From Dillenia suffruticosa (Eukaryota; Streptophyta; Magnoliopsida; Dilleniales; Dilleniaceae): a DNA stretch of 64,000 nt. The position numbers and the translations under genes are program-made. How positions within the stretch are numbered: the stretch's first letter is position 1; every line of letters begins with the position of its first letter. Location: NCBI GenBank assembly GCA_033439265.1, contig JAVTVX010000004.1, positions 23,259,201-23,323,200 on the forward strand, given 5' to 3'. Shown in pieces: positions 1-13,500 of the stretch. Below the pieces are notes generated by a model, which was not told the DNA's origin, did not search any database, and worked only from the letters and a program-made list of their open reading frames with translations.

Positions 1-459
1 GCTTGGGATGCTCATCATTGATATGTTAATTACAGTTTGGTCAAACCTCTAAAATTAATATGAATGCCCTGCAAGAAGCTAGAACTTTAACAAGGAGGAG
101 AAAGGTATTTTGAGAATTATGGAGGGGATTGGTGAACTTAAGATTACACTAGCTACATGGACTATAAACTTCAGAGCTGATCTAAAATTTCTGAAAGGCC
201 ATGAGTTTATCCTTCTGCTATTGGTCATACTTAGTATGTTTTAACAGTGTTGCTGGATTAACAACATCAGGGTTAAGAGACATGGACTGTGGTGATATTT
301 CCTTAAGACATGTAGAAAAATGAGTATTTCAATGTGCTGGATGATGGGTCTTTTAAGTTGAGATGCTGCATTTTTGCACACTGTGAATGATTGGGAGTTG
401 CCTATAGTGGTTTTTTTTTTTTTTTTTTTTTTTTTTATATATATTTTTTTTGCTTTTTT

Positions 460-2400
460 ACAACATCAGGAATTGGATATCTCGGCGACTGATTCTATTT
501 GGTAGAAGTGGCTGAAGGAATGACAGTTTAATGTTAAGAGTACAACAGATATCGGAAATATCGAGATACCTGTAAAAGAAATTAATAGAGATTTTAAACG
601 TAAAATTCACCCTCATGAAGTGAAAGAGGCTCTAAAGAGGATGAAAAATAATAAAGTCGTAGGACCTGATGACATTCTTATAGAAGTGTGGAAATGTTTG
701 GGTGAATTTGGTGTAAAAGTGTTAACGGATATTTTCAATAAAATTTGACAAACTAAGAGAATGCCCCAAATATAGAGAAAGAGTGTAATTGTACTGCTAT
801 ATAAGAATAAAGGAAATATACAGGAATGCTCCAACTATAGAGAAATTAAATTATGAGTCATACCATGAAATTATGAGAGAGAGTAATAGAGCATAGATTG
901 AGATTTGAGATAAATGTATCTCAAAATCAATTCGGATTTATGGCAGGAAGATCTATCACGGAGACAATTCACTTGTTAAGACATTTGATGGAGACATATA
1001 GAGCACAAAAGAGAGACCTACACATGGTATTCATTGATTTAGAAAAAGCATATAATAGAGTTTCTAGAGAATTATTGTGGTGAGCGTTGATGAAAAAATG
1101 GATATCTTTGAAATACATTAATCTCATTAAAGATATGTATGAGGGAGCTACAACTAGGTTAGAACTTGCGGGGGTTTGAGCGATAGTTTTCCCATTAACA
1201 TTGGACTCCATCAATGTTCGGCATTAAGTCCCCTCCTTTTTACAATAGTGATAGACGAAATTACAAAAAATATTTAAGATGAAATATCATGGTGTATGCT
1301 TTTTGCAGATGATATAGTGTTAGTTGATGAAACTAGAGAGAGTGCTAGTGCTAAACTAGAGTTATGGAGACTCACACTAGAATCCAGAGGGTTTTGATTG
1401 AGTAGATCGAAAACCAAATATATGAGATGTAGGTTTAGCGATAGTTATAGGAATGATGAGGAAACGATTAGATTATATAGGCAAGATGTTTAAAAAAATG
1501 AACGATTTAGATATGTAGACTCTATCATTCAAAATGTTGGCAATATAGATAGAGACGTGAACCATAAGATTCAAGCGGGTTGGATGAAATGGAGAAAGGC
1601 ATTTGGAGTTATTTGCGATCGGAGGATGCCATTACACTTGAATGGAAAGTTTTATAAGACTACGGTTAGACCTACACTATTGTATGGTACTGGGTGTTGA
1701 GCTATTAAACAACAAGAAAAACAAAAGATGGTTGTAGTAGAAATGATGATGCTTAAGTGGATGTGTGGAAAAACTAGAAGAGATAGAATTAGAAATGAAG
1801 AGATTCGTAACAAGTTGGGAGTTAGTTCAATTGTGGATAAGATGCGAGAGTGCCGTTTGAGATGGTTCGGACATGTGCAAAAAAGACCTAAAGATGTATC
1901 GGTTAAGAGAACCGAGAATTTAAATATAAGAGATCTAGTAAAAGACCTAAAGATGCACCGGTTAGGAGAATTGAGAATTTAAATATAGGAGATCTAGTAA
2001 AAGACCTAAAGATGCACCGGTTAGGAGAACCGAGAATTTAAATATAGGAGATCTAATAAAACGTAGAGGTAGACTATTGAAAATTTGGATGCAAATTATC
2101 CGTAAAGACATGGAAGTTAAGGGTATAGAAGAGAAAATGGTCTTAAAGAAGAATGGACGGCGTAGTAGAATCCGCACAAATTAAACCAATATATTTTAGA
2201 TATTTATCTATTGACTTATATATTTATTTTTATTTTTATTTTATTTTCGTTATTTTATTTATTTATTTATTTATTTATATATATATATATTTTATTCTTA
2301 TTTTTCTCTTTTTCTATCTTTTATAAATTTGTCTCTCAAATGGTTGATCTCAAATTTTGGGAATAAGGCTCAGTTTGTTGTTGTTGTTGTTGTTGTTGTG
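460..2400 (+). mobile_element. Decayed RTE-type LINE (reverse transcriptase remnant)
   Basis: Translated pieces spread over three frames match a non-LTR reverse transcriptase. In order they are: a KNNKVVGPDDI-like block (about 640-680); FGFMAGRSITETIHLLRHLM (about 932-990) with the following VFIDLEKAYNRV block; a FADDIVL active-site box (about 1304-1325); and a C-terminal block with RLRWFGHVQ (about 1856-1882). In-frame stops and frameshifts are frequent, so the copy is dead. It ends in a (TTG)n tail at about 2377-2399, which is typical of plant RTE elements. A piece of about 60 bp is repeated in tandem about three times at 1885-2060. The 5' boundary is approximate. Confidence 0.85.
1885..2060 (+). 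repeat. About 60-bp tandem repeat inside the LINE 3' region
   Basis: Near-identical units carry the words AAAGACCTAAAGATG, CGGTTAGGAGAA and GAATTTAAATATAGGAGATC three times in succession. The repeat lies between the reverse-transcriptase C-terminal block and the LINE tail. It probably arose by local slippage or unequal exchange after insertion. Confidence 0.75.
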
Positions 2401-2720
2401 AAATCCTTGGAGAGGGATTTGGAAGGTATTGGCTCCCCATCTGGGTTTCTTTCTTCGGGTGGGAGGCAATGTGAGAGAGTATTCTTAACTTGGATAATTT
2501 GCAAAAAAGAGGTCGGGTTCTTGTGAATAAATGTTTTATATGCAAATCTGAGGTTGAGTCCGTTTGTCATCTTTTATTATAGTGCCCATGTGTGAGGGAG
2601 TTTTAGAATATGGTTATGGGTTTTCTTGGCTGTTCTTGGGTAGTGGCAGGAAGTATTGAAGATGAAATCTGGATTTCATCATATTTGTCTATGCATAAGG
2701 TGAAGAGACGCCTTTTGACT
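2400..2720 (+). mobile_element. L1-type LINE fragment (zf-RVT region)
   Basis: Immediately after the RTE tail, one frame reads a zinc-binding reverse-transcriptase C-terminal motif: a Cys-x2-Cys pair in NKCFICKSEVES, then CHLLL, an in-frame stop and CPCVREF. This pattern (C-x2-C, ESVxHLLLxC) is typical of the zf-RVT domain that ends plant L1-like ORF2 proteins. Only this fragment survives. It is unrelated to the RTE element beside it, so one inserted next to or into the other. Confidence 0.65.
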
Positions 2721-3262
2721 ATGGTTCCTTTGTCCTTCTTCTTCTTCTTTTTCCTTTCTTTTTTTTTGGGGGGGGGGGGCTAATGTGACAAGAACAAAAT
2801 TCTAAGGCTTTTGAGGGTAGAGAGAGCTCTTCAGATGAGTTAAAAGCTAAGCGGATATCTTCCTTTCCTTTTTGGGCTTCTAGAGATTCTATGGATCTGC
2901 ATGTAGCTCTTTTTGACCTGCATTGTGTTTCTAGCCTTGTCGCTTCCTTTTGGGCAACTTCCGTTGGTGCCCCCAATGTAGCCGTTTATTCATTGAAAAA
3001 TAAAGAAAAAGAGTTGCATCTTATTGGGAAGCTTCAATTTACTTCTCTTTTCTATTGTAAAACTTTTGAGGTACATTCTGTTGCACGGAAACTTTGATTC
3101 TGTCCCAAGAACATTCTTGCTTAGATGGTTCTGCTGATCTTAGCCTGATACAGGCTGAGATCATGATCCAAAAAATTGTAACATTAATGTGATGCTGAAA
3201 ACCTGGTTGAGGGTCTAATTTACCTTTCTATTTCGATGAATACTAACATCTAAATCCTGCAG

Positions 3263-6200
3263 ATGCTTATGTTGAACAAGTGAACTGGGATGCGTCTAAA
3301 GTGAGGGAAAAGCTACAACGTGATATTGATGCACATGTAGCTTCAGTTCGTGCTGCCAAATTGTGTGAACTTACCACTCATTATGAGGTTTGTTCATTCA
3401 ATCAGAATGCTCTACTTAGAAGTCATTATGAAAAGTAATGGAATGTGACATTTAGTGTCCTAAAACTTGAAGAAGCTATGAAGAATATATTGACTTGCAT
3501 GGAAGTTATATTCGTTCCAACGTTTTCTGATTCTGATGCGCAGTAGATATATTGTACTTCTTACATACACCCAGAATGAGGGGTGTCAAGTTTGCACATT
3601 ATCAAAAGATGGGACAAAGCGAAATTAGTTTTGGAAGTGTGTTTCTGATTATAGCATTCGACTCCTGAGCTTAATATGCTCGGTTTTCCTGAAAAATGTA
3701 AATACTGATCTTTGCTTACACTAATGGGTTGTAGTGATAGATAAGTAGCCAGAACATTAGTGTTTTATTTTTATTGCTGACTGTATAACATGTCTAGTTT
3801 CATAATTCTGTGCAGAATAACTGTGGTTCCTTATTACTTGATGAAGTTGATATATTACCATTCAGTCATGGGCTCAAAGTGATTGATTCTGATAAGAGTG
3901 TTGATTGCAATTCAAAATCACGGCATGTTATTTATTACATAACTTTTCTCCCTTGAATGCTTCTTCTTTTGAGGAAATATTGTGCATTGACGTTTCATTT
4001 TCTTGTCATGTTTGTGTCTCATACAAATCTAAACAATGCTTCAAAAGTAAAGTCCAGGAGGGGAGAGTTGTAGTTTGGTAGAGGAAGAAGTAAAGCTTTT
4101 ATTGCAATGTTAATTAATGTGTACATTTGATGCATTATGCCCGACATTGATGCATTTTCAGGAGAAACTCAAAAAAGCATTACTGGGACCTGTGGAAGGA
4201 CTTTTAGATGAAGCTAGTAATGATACCTGGCCAGCCATTAGAAAACTTCTTCATCGTGAAACTGAATCAGCATTGTCCAAGTTCTCTATGGCACTTGATG
4301 GTTTTGTGATAGATGAAGAAACTAGGAATAAAATGCTGAACAGTCTAGAGGATTATGCAAGGGGATTAGTTGAAGGGAAAGCAAGGGAGGAAGCTGGAAG
4401 GGTCCTGATTCGTATGAAGGACAGGTCAGGACACACCCTTTTCTTACACTTCTACTGGTTTGAATTCTGCATTCAGGGAATTGACTTTGGAACCATGTGC
4501 AGGTTTACAGCACTGTTTAGCCACGATAGCGACTCTATGCCTCGTGTTTGGACTGGCAAGGAAGACATCAGAGCAATAACCAAAACAGCTCGCTCTGCAG
4601 TATGCACATTCCGGTTGTACTCTTTCTTTTAATCTGACATTTGGTCTCTCTAATCTTGCTAATTTTGTGCTGCAGTCCTTGAAGTTGCTGTCTGTTATGG
4701 CTGCAATCCGCCTAGATGATGAATCTGATAATATTGAGACTACTCTTGCCCTTTCTTTGGTGGATAATACTAGCGGTGCTATTAAAAATAGAAGCTTAAC
4801 AACATCAGATCCATTGGCCTCGAGCACTTGGGAGGAGGTACTATTGCTACTCCTCTCTCCCGCACATGTACATTGTGATGAGTTGTTTGCTGATGTATGC
4901 TCTTATTAGTAGATCTAGTGTGTGATTGTTCTTGTCAAGTGTTTTTTTGCATGGGAAAAATTAAGTTGCTGTTATCACTTGTAAGCAAAAGAAGAAAACG
5001 TTTAAGGCATCATTTGGAAAAAGAAAAGGATTGGATCTAACTCTAGTTGCCATTATCTTGTTTGGATTAATTAGATGCAAATAGGCTTTGTGATTAATGT
5101 CATATGGGGTTTGAGCTTGTAATTTTGGGAGTTGTGGCATATAACAGCAGTGGAGGAAATGCTTACTTCTATAAGGGTTTCATATTGTTCAAAGTCCTCA
5201 CTTTGGAGGGTTGAAGTTATGATTTGTTGTTTGAGTACAGCCTCAAGTTTTACCCTGACAAGGCTTCACTGAAGAGAATTGCTGTGTGATTTTTGAGTTG
5301 ATAACGTGACCTCTACCCTCATATTAAATGAATAACAAAATAGATTTGCAGATAATTGTTTATGGATGTTCCATTTTTGTTGTTAAGCACCCTCTTCTCT
5401 TTACCTTGCTTCAGGGAATTTCCCAAACCTTCTTTTGCACCCATATGAGACACTACACTTTTAAAGTGACGGCTCTTTGTTTTATTAAGAACGTTTCAAC
5501 AAATATTGACCCCTTTTCTTATCTTTATTAAGATTTCAGTGCTTTCTTCTCTCGTACTTTTCTTAAAACTGTTTTGCATTCTTAAATCTGAATAAACAGT
5601 AGTGATGATGATGTAGCAAAAAATCAATTGTAATATATCCTTCCATTCAAATTATAGGGTTGGCTGATGACTGTCTGTGTTGCCAAGTGACATTACCCTT
5701 TAGGTCCATGATTTATACTTGTGTTTTGGTGTTGAGCACATTGTTTATGATCGTGTTCTTTTATTTCTGTTGCAGCCAAAGTTCTGAACTGTTTTCATTT
5801 ACTGTTGTTGATGCAGGTTCCACCCACAAAAACACTACTTTCACCTGTACAATGCAAGTCTTTGTGGAGACAATTCAAGATGGAGACAGAATACACTGTG
5901 ACTCAGGCCATTTCCGCACAGGTATGGTATAACATTTATGCTGTGAATGTTCCCCCTTTTGTTATTTGTCTATTCTCTTAGCTTCTAAGCAAAAGAGGCT
6001 GATAATAGGCCTATTGTAATCAATAGATGCATCTCTTTTTGTTTGCTGTGTCTGTGCATATTGTGCCAAATTTAAGACCAATAGGGTTCAAAAGTGAAAG
6101 CTTGAAAAAGAAAGTTTGAAAGTAAAATGTAAATATGATGATCTTAGAATAACAGTTCTTGCAATCTATACTAAAAAGGTGGAAAATGTCCAAAGTTGAC

Positions 6201-7850
6201 TGCACTTGTCATTGAAGACAAGAACCTTAGTTTGACTCTGCAAAGATTTATTATTCACTGGACTTTTGGTCAGCCTCTTAGATGTTTAAAAATCCTTGTG
6301 ATCTATATTGAAAATCAACATGATCTTTTGCATGAAATTAATGTTATCTCATGATATCTCATGTTCACAGGGACTAAATTATCTGTTCTTACTTCATAAT
6401 AAAAGTGCATCTTATTAAGAGTTTCATGCTCATCCTTTCAGGAAGCCAATAAGCGTAATAACAACTGGTTGCCACCACCATGGGCAATTATTGCCTTGGT
6501 TGTTCTTGGTTTTAATGAATTCATGACACTATTGAGGTACGTTGTCTCCAATGTTAGATTTTGTGTCTGCTAGCAACCGTCTTTTGCTTATTACATCATT
6601 TTGCTATGGCAGGAATCCTCTGTATCTAGGTATAATTTTTGTTGCATTTCTACTCATCAAGGCCCTGTGGGTCCAGCTTGACATTTCGGGTGAATTCCGT
6701 AATGGCGCTGTAAGTATCACCCTGTTGGTACCACTTTGCTGTAATATCTTGTGCTTATGAAAGGAAAAAGAAACGTGTCTTTAAATAAAACTGCTTTCTC
6801 TGTTTCCGACCAAAAAAGTAGAAGCACTATAAGGCACTAAGGGATACTACTGGAAGAATCAAGAAAGGAAAAAACAAAAAAATCAGTTTCAAGCCTCTTG
6901 TCTCAGTGCATAGTCTTAGCCTCCTAAAATTGCTATTATAACAGCCATGATCTCTACTTGTTCTAAAGAAACTCATTGTGGAGATTGATGGTGATCCTTA
7001 TGGTCATGAGATCAGTAAAGGTGTCAATTCTCTGATCTTGGATATTTCGTATTTTAATGACATTGAAATGGAGCATTTGATGATTGCAAGTGCTGAAAAG
7101 GTGTCAGAGATCTCGTCTAGCAAGCAACTGATTATTTTGGGCTTGTGTTTTGGGCACCATATTGAATTCTATGGTGTTTTATGGATCCTTAGAATCTAGT
7201 CTAAGGTGCACATTTTCATGTGTGAGACTTCAATCATTGGTTGCCTTTATTGTGGTTGAAGTTGGTTCTATTTTTGGGATAATATATTCTTCATATAATT
7301 GGTTATTTTCCTATCTAAGGTAGCACAAAGAACATGTGAATCTATGTGATTTTACCTGGGAGCACTAGTTTTCTTCAAGTATGAACATGTGCATCTCATT
7401 TTAAGGATGATACCGACTTACTGCTTGATGAACTTTTGCTTGTGCTTCATGCTGCTTATTGAGAAGAGAAGTAGGAACGTGTTATATCCTGTTTTCGATA
7501 ATCAGGGAAACGATAAATTCCTTCTGGTGCTCTGAAAACTGTAGCTAGAATGATTTATTGATTAGTTGAATATAAGTAGGATCTGATTAATGCCTTTTGT
7601 CTATTTGCAGCTTCCTGGTCTTCTCTCTTTGTCAACCAAGTTCGTTCCCACAGTAATGAACATTCTTAGAAAACTGGCCGAGGAGGGAAATAAGCCTGCT
7701 GGTCCTGAGCCTCAGAGAAACGTGGAACTAACTGCGAAGAGCTTCCGGAGCAGTACCAGTGATCTATCATCAAGTGGGTCATCTGAAGTTACTGCATCTG
7801 TAAATGGAACAGAATACTCAAGTTCCTCGAATCATGACAAAATGCAATAA
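3263..7850 (+). CDS. RHD3: RHD3/SEY1-type ER membrane GTPase, C-terminal half (partial)
   Basis: Plant RHD3 is a dynamin-like (atlastin-class) GTPase that fuses ER tubules. Eight exons were placed: 3263-3387, 4162-4424, 4503-4599, 4676-4837, 5817-5921, 6442-6536, 6613-6709 and 7611-7850. All use GT-AG sites and keep phase, giving about 393 codons to a TAA. Arabidopsis RHD3 is about 800 aa, so this is the helical-bundle and C-terminal half. The G domain lies upstream of the window. Recognisable blocks are [18 protein letters not shown], then [17 protein letters not shown]. Two membrane spans follow ([18 protein letters not shown] and [19 protein letters not shown]), split by an intron between them as expected for the ER hairpin. 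Last comes a Ser-rich cytosolic tail. It could be an RHD3-like paralogue rather than RHD3 itself. The family call is secure. Confidence 0.92.
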
Positions 7851-9209
7851 AGCAATCATAAATTGAATGGGGAAGTTTCATCCACTCGAACAAAACCAGC
7901 TTTCTGCTTACTTGAGGATCATGTGATGGGGGCTAAATGATCCATGGGCATGAGAATGTAACCCTCTACCACTACTGCGTTATGAGTGTCATAGCTATGG
8001 AGGCATTCATTTTTGTCTAGGTGCCACATACTGGGGCTATGGTCTATATGATGAAAAGCCCCATCTAAATAGATTTAACATTTATCCATTCTTTGTTTTT
8101 AGCCATTAATGTCGTTTCTTGTTTGTGGATGAGATAAATTGCAAGGCCCTCTGGTTATTGAAACCTGGGTACTTGTTCATTTCGCATTTTTGCCTTGTGT
8201 CAGTTTTTTGTGGGAGTTGCGGTATTACATTTTATTGTATATTTTTGAAAAGGATTTATATAATTTAATTATCTTTTTATTCATAGACCATTTTGGAACT
8301 TTGCCAAAACGAATTACATTATTTATCAGCATCCATTCATTTTGTTATTGAGGTTTTTTTTTTTTTTTTTTTTTTTGTTTCTTTTTCCTTTTTTGGTGGC
8401 TACTCTATCTTATGATTCAAGCTCCAAGTGTAATTGATTGTTCTGTACATTATGGCCCTTCATTTAGGTATTTGAGGGTGGATACTGATATTCGGAAATC
8501 ACTCGATTAAAATCAAGACGGGATTTAAAAAAAAAAAAAAAAACTCGAAGAATTTGAATTTCAAGTTTTTTAACAATTTAGAATTTATAATTTTTTTGTA
8601 AATTAAATATTCCCCTTTATTAAAAAATGTTAATCTCATTTTCCTCGAACCAAAGATCAAGTCAAGAAATGAAATCTTAGTGTAACCCATTAATAAAAGT
8701 CTAATTTAGGATGCCTCATTATTTCAAAAGTAAATCAAAAGCATAAACACAACTTTTGAGCTTATTTTATTAAATATTTCAACTCTAATATGGATTTATC
8801 AAAATATTTTCTTACCTTCAAATTAATTTATACCAAAAATTGTAGATTTTAAGTAATTTTTCTCTAATTAATAGTTAAATTTTTAAAAGAAAATAGTAAA
8901 TATTAACATAATTCTGAATAATTTAATAATTTATACAGACGTTTGAATCTGATCGTAAAAAATATTTTCTTAATACAAGTTGATATTTCTTAAATTTCTC
9001 TGAAAGTAATAACTTTAATAAATCAAATTTCAAAAAATTAATATGCTAATAATATTAGAAAAACATGCATTAATAGATATAAATTCGTATAATTAGGTTG
9101 AAATTTTTTTAAAGAAAATGTTGAAATTAAAGTTGGGAAATAGGGAAATCTTTTTATTTTTTATTATTTATTTATTTATTTATTTATTATTATTATTTTT
9201 AAGAAACAA
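7851..9209. other. RHD3 3'UTR and AT-rich spacer
   Basis: The first 300-400 bases after the RHD3 stop have mixed composition and are probably 3'UTR. From about 8250 the sequence is AT-rich, with a poly-T run (about 8355-8375), a poly-A run (about 8527-8543) and TTTA/ATT simple repeats near 9160-9200. No gene was seen. Confidence 0.5.
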
Positions 9210-10354
9210 ATGGAGAAACGAAGTATGGTCGTCGGTCGATCGAATTTTCGAACTTTGATCCGATTCGCGTCTTCTTCTTCTTCCTCTTCACTCTCCTCTG
9301 CAAAGAGAAAACTAGATAGAGAGAGAGAAGGGGGGAAGAAGACGACAGGCAAACGACAGCGACCTCATTGTTTCCACAGTTTCCAAGGTAACAACCAATT
9401 CTCTCTCTCTCTCTCTCTCTCTCTCTTGCTGGGAATCGTGGAGATTATCGAGCCCTCTCGATCCATTTGATTTCACATCTCCATTTTGGATCCGTTAATA
9501 GTTAGTTTGATCTGAAATCTCACGAATTGTTCGTGTTAATATGTTTCATTCTTTTTCATTATTTTTGGGTACTGAGTTACGATGTGGTTGAGCAAGAATT
9601 TGTATTCTTACAGAATTGGATCTCGTATTTTATTGCCTTTCAAGGGTGATTTGCTCGTTTTATTCATTGAATTGCTAAAATTTACGAAGAAAGTCAACAA
9701 AAAGGTGCTTCTTTTTTTTTTTTTTGGGAAGATTTAATGACGGGGTTTCAAGTATTATAATTGGGAGGAAAAACATAATTGTACTATAGATTCGATTAAA
9801 TTAAGGTTTTTCTATAAAATTTTTTTTATCGATCAGTTGTTTATATTCTCAGTCCATAAATCATATGCAAATTTATTTGAACATGATTGTTTCCAGTTAC
9901 TTCCAGGTAAAAAATTAGTATTGTGGCAAAAAAAAAAAAAAAAAAAAAAAAACATATGAGCAATTATGGTTATCTTGGAAATCTCAGGTAATGCAGTCGG
10001 TGTTATGTTAGATTTCCTAGGTTTTATGACCATTACTTCAGGAAAAAGCCACTTCAAGATGCGTATGCACCATTTTACCTTATTTCAAGTTTTTTTTAAT
10101 CCTAAAAATCCTTATCACTGCCCTCTGCTTGTGCACCTGTGAATTCATTGGACACACAAAATGGCCAAAAAACCACATTCACCAAGTATATGCATAAAAT
10201 TGGCATGCCCCTAGAGAGGCTTGAATTGAACCCTGACAGCATGCGGGAACTTAGTTTCTTTTATTGAGGCTAATACTTGGTGTCTTTACCGATGAATTCT
10301 TTCTCATTCACTCTTATAAGATTATAAGTTGCATTTCCTTTGTCACTTTTGCAG
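9210..10354 (+). other. Putative 5'UTR exon and leader intron of the GNL1-like gene
   Basis: A CT/GA-rich leader ends with TTTCCAAG/gtaaca (donor at 9388). A good acceptor, tttgcag, ends at 10354, 170 bases before the ATG. An intron in the 5'UTR fits what is known for GNOM-class genes. The CT microsatellite at about 9403-9425 lies just inside this intron, and poly-T and poly-A runs occur at about 9714-9725 and 9929-9951. The transcription start was not identified. The intron is an inference from splice signals only. Confidence 0.5.
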
Positions 10355-10524
10355 CTGTAGTTGGGTCCATATCAAATGAAATTCCCAGATTCTGACTAGT
10401 ATTTTCTGCTACCTCTGCTGGTTGTGAGGGATATACTTAGCTGGGATCTAGTGTCTTCTGTGTATTGCATTTGGGTAGATAAGGGACTTGGTTTAGGATT
10501 TTAACCCAGACAACCGGGAGTAAT

Positions 10525-13500
10525 ATGGAGCATACAATGCTGCGCGATGGAATTAAGTCTAATGGAGGGAAAGCTGAAGGTGTTGTTACTGGCAGAGGGT
10601 CTTTAGCTTGTATTATAAACTCAGAAATAGGGGCTGTGTTGGCTGTCATGAGGAGAAATGTTAGATGGGGAGTTCAATATATGTCGGATGAGGATCAGCT
10701 AGAGCATTCCTTGATTCAATCTCTGAAGGCATTAAGAAAGCAGATCTTTTCATGGCAGTGTCACTGGGAAAACATTGACCCTGTGGTGTATCTCCAGCCA
10801 TTTTTGGATGTTATCCGTTCAGATGAGACAGGTGCACCAATCACGGGTGTTGCTTTGTCCTCAGTTTATAAGATCGTAGGTCTTGATGTGTTTGATCTAA
10901 ATACGGCCAATGTTCAAGAGGCTATGCACTTGGTAGTTGATGCAGTGACTAGCTGCCGGTTTGAGGTGACTGATCCTGCATCAGAAGAGGTTGTTCTGAT
11001 GAAGATACTTCAGGTACTTCTAGCTTGCATGAAAAGTAAAGCATCGGTTATGATGAACAATCAGCATGTTTGCAACATAGTGAACACTTGTTTCCGTGTA
11101 GTTCATCAAGCGGGAACAAAGGGTGAGTTGTTACAGAGGATTGCTCGCCACACCATGCATGAAGTAGTTCGGTGTATATTTTCATATCTTTCGAATATTG
11201 ACAGCACAGATCTGACATCAGTTGACAGAGGCAGCTCTACCCAAGTGGAGTCCATGGTATGTATTCTTTCTATACTGGCCTTCAATACCTTCCCCTTCTA
11301 TTAATATTTCTTTGGGTGAAATCATGTTAAACAAACTGTCACGTAGCATATGGGGGAAGAGATCCAGCTACTTATCTTTGTGTTTTATAGCTTGTAAGAA
11401 AATAAAGATCGTTTTATATTAGATATCTCTAACAAGGATTAAATAGTGAAATGTGGCCCGCCAAAGAATGCAAATGGACTTCGATTTGCAAGTGTCCTCT
11501 TTAAAAACTTTAAATCAGCATTAAAGGTTGCAGTATAAACTTCTAATATCATGACAAAAAGGTGATCATGCTGCTATGATGGTTTGTTTGGTGCTCGTGA
11601 GGTTGACTGTTGTAATCTATTTTTGTTAAACCTCAGACATAGCCTGAATTTTCTGTCCTAGCACCAGAAATGAGTAGTGGCTAGACGTCTGTATAGTCAC
11701 ATTGTGCTCTAGGCAAACAGCTCGAACCTCCGATATAGATACTTGTTAGGTTGGCTGTGAAGGGGGAGGGGTTGCGTAGAACAGGGGTGATCTCTCTTTA
11801 AAGATTTTGAGTTCTTGTACTAGTTAGGATTAATTTTTCTATCAGCTTATGTGAATCACTGTTGTGCAGGTTGATGCTCATGATAATTCTTGCGGTATCG
11901 GGGCCAAACCATTAGAGAATACAAATGGTGGATCTGAACCTGATCTGCAGCCATCACCTTTGCCTTCTGTTTCAGGTGCTTCCACAGATCTTGCAGCTTA
12001 TGTGATGGACAAAACTACAATTGGAACTGGTGAGGTGAAGGAGACTGTGGCAAATGATATGCATCAACCAGCTGAGGGTTATGGGATCCCCTGCATGGTG
12101 GAGATTTTGCACTTCTTCTGCTCATTGTTAAATATTTCCGAGCACTTGGGAATGGGCCCCAAATCAAACACTATAGCATTTGATGAAGATGTGCCTCTTT
12201 TTGTCTTAGGTCTGATCAACTCGGCCATTGAGTTGGGTGGTCTGTCCTTTAGCAAACACCCTAGTTTATTAAGGTTAATACAGGATGAGCTATTTGGTAA
12301 CTTGATGCATTTTGGTTTTTCAATGAGTCCCCTGATTCTTTCGATGATATCTAGCATTGTCCTCAATCTCTATTACCATATGCGTGCTGATCTGAAACTT
12401 CAGCTAGAGGCTTTCTTTTCCTGTGTGATATTGAGACTTGCACAAAGCAGATATGGGGCTTCATACCAGCAGCAGGAGGTAGCCATGGAGGCTCTAGTTG
12501 ACTTCTGCAGGCAGAAAAATTTTATGGTGGAGATGTATGCTAATTTTGATTGTGATATTAGTTGCAGTAATGTGTTTGAAGACCTTGCTAATTTGCTGTC
12601 CAAAAGTGCATTTCCGGTCAATTGCCCTTTGTCTTCAATGCACGTTCTTGCTTTAGATGGTCTTATTGCTGTAATTCAAGGAATGGCCGAGAGGATAGGC
12701 AATGATTCAATTGGTTTTCGACAAGCTCCGGTGGATGACCAGGAGTATACCTTGTTTTGGTCAGTGGAGTGCGACAACTATAATGATCCTAGTCATTGGG
12801 TTCCTTTTGTCCTCCAAAGAAAGCACATTAAGAAAAAATTGATGATTGGAGTTGATCACTTTAATAGGGAGACCAAGAAAGGGCTACAATTTCTCCAGGG
12901 CACACATCTCCTTCCAGATCCACTTGATGCGCAAAGTGTAGCTTGCTTTTTTAGATATACTGCTGGCTTGGATAAGAATCTCATTGGTGACTTCCTTGGA
13001 AATCATGATGAGTTCTGTGTCCAAGTTCTTCATGAATTTGCCAGGACTTTTGATTTCCAAGACATGAATCTGGATACTGCCTTACGTCTATTTTTGGAAA
13101 CATTCAGGCTGCCAGGAGAATCACAGAAGATACAAAGGGTGCTTGAGGCATTTTCTGAGAGATACTACGAGCAGTCACCCCAAATTTTAGCAAACAAGGA
13201 TGCTGCTCTCTTGCTATCTTATTCAATAATTATGCTGAACACTGATTTACACAATGCTCAGGTTAAGAGAAAGATGTCAGAAGAGGATTTTATCCGGAAT
13301 AATCGGCGAATTAATGGAGGCAATGATCTCCCCCGTGAATTCCTGTCAGAGCTATATCATTCAATCTGCAAAAATGAGATCCGGACGACTCCAGAGCAAA
13401 GTGTCGGATTGCCAGAAATGACTGCAAGCTGTTGGATCAACTTAATATACAAATCAAGAAAGACTGCTCCATACATTATCCCTGATTCTAGAGCCTTCCT

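Larger units (their letters stand above)
1..3262 (+). other. Intron of the RHD3-like gene (5' part outside window), filled with LINE debris
   Basis: No exon of the RHD3-like gene could be found before the acceptor at 3261-3262. The exon that should precede it would end in phase 1, and it must lie upstream of the window. The stretch therefore reads as at least 3.2 kb of one intron. It holds a poly-T run at about 415-436, an RTE-type LINE remnant (about 460-2400), an L1-type LINE fragment (about 2400-2720) and a T/G homopolymer patch near 2758-2780. Nothing recognisable was seen in 1-410 or 2800-3200. Confidence 0.6.

Noticed and set aside
6978-7199. 73-codon ORF in an RHD3 intron
   Set aside because: Exons on both sides join in phase without it, and it has no similarity to the RHD3 protein.
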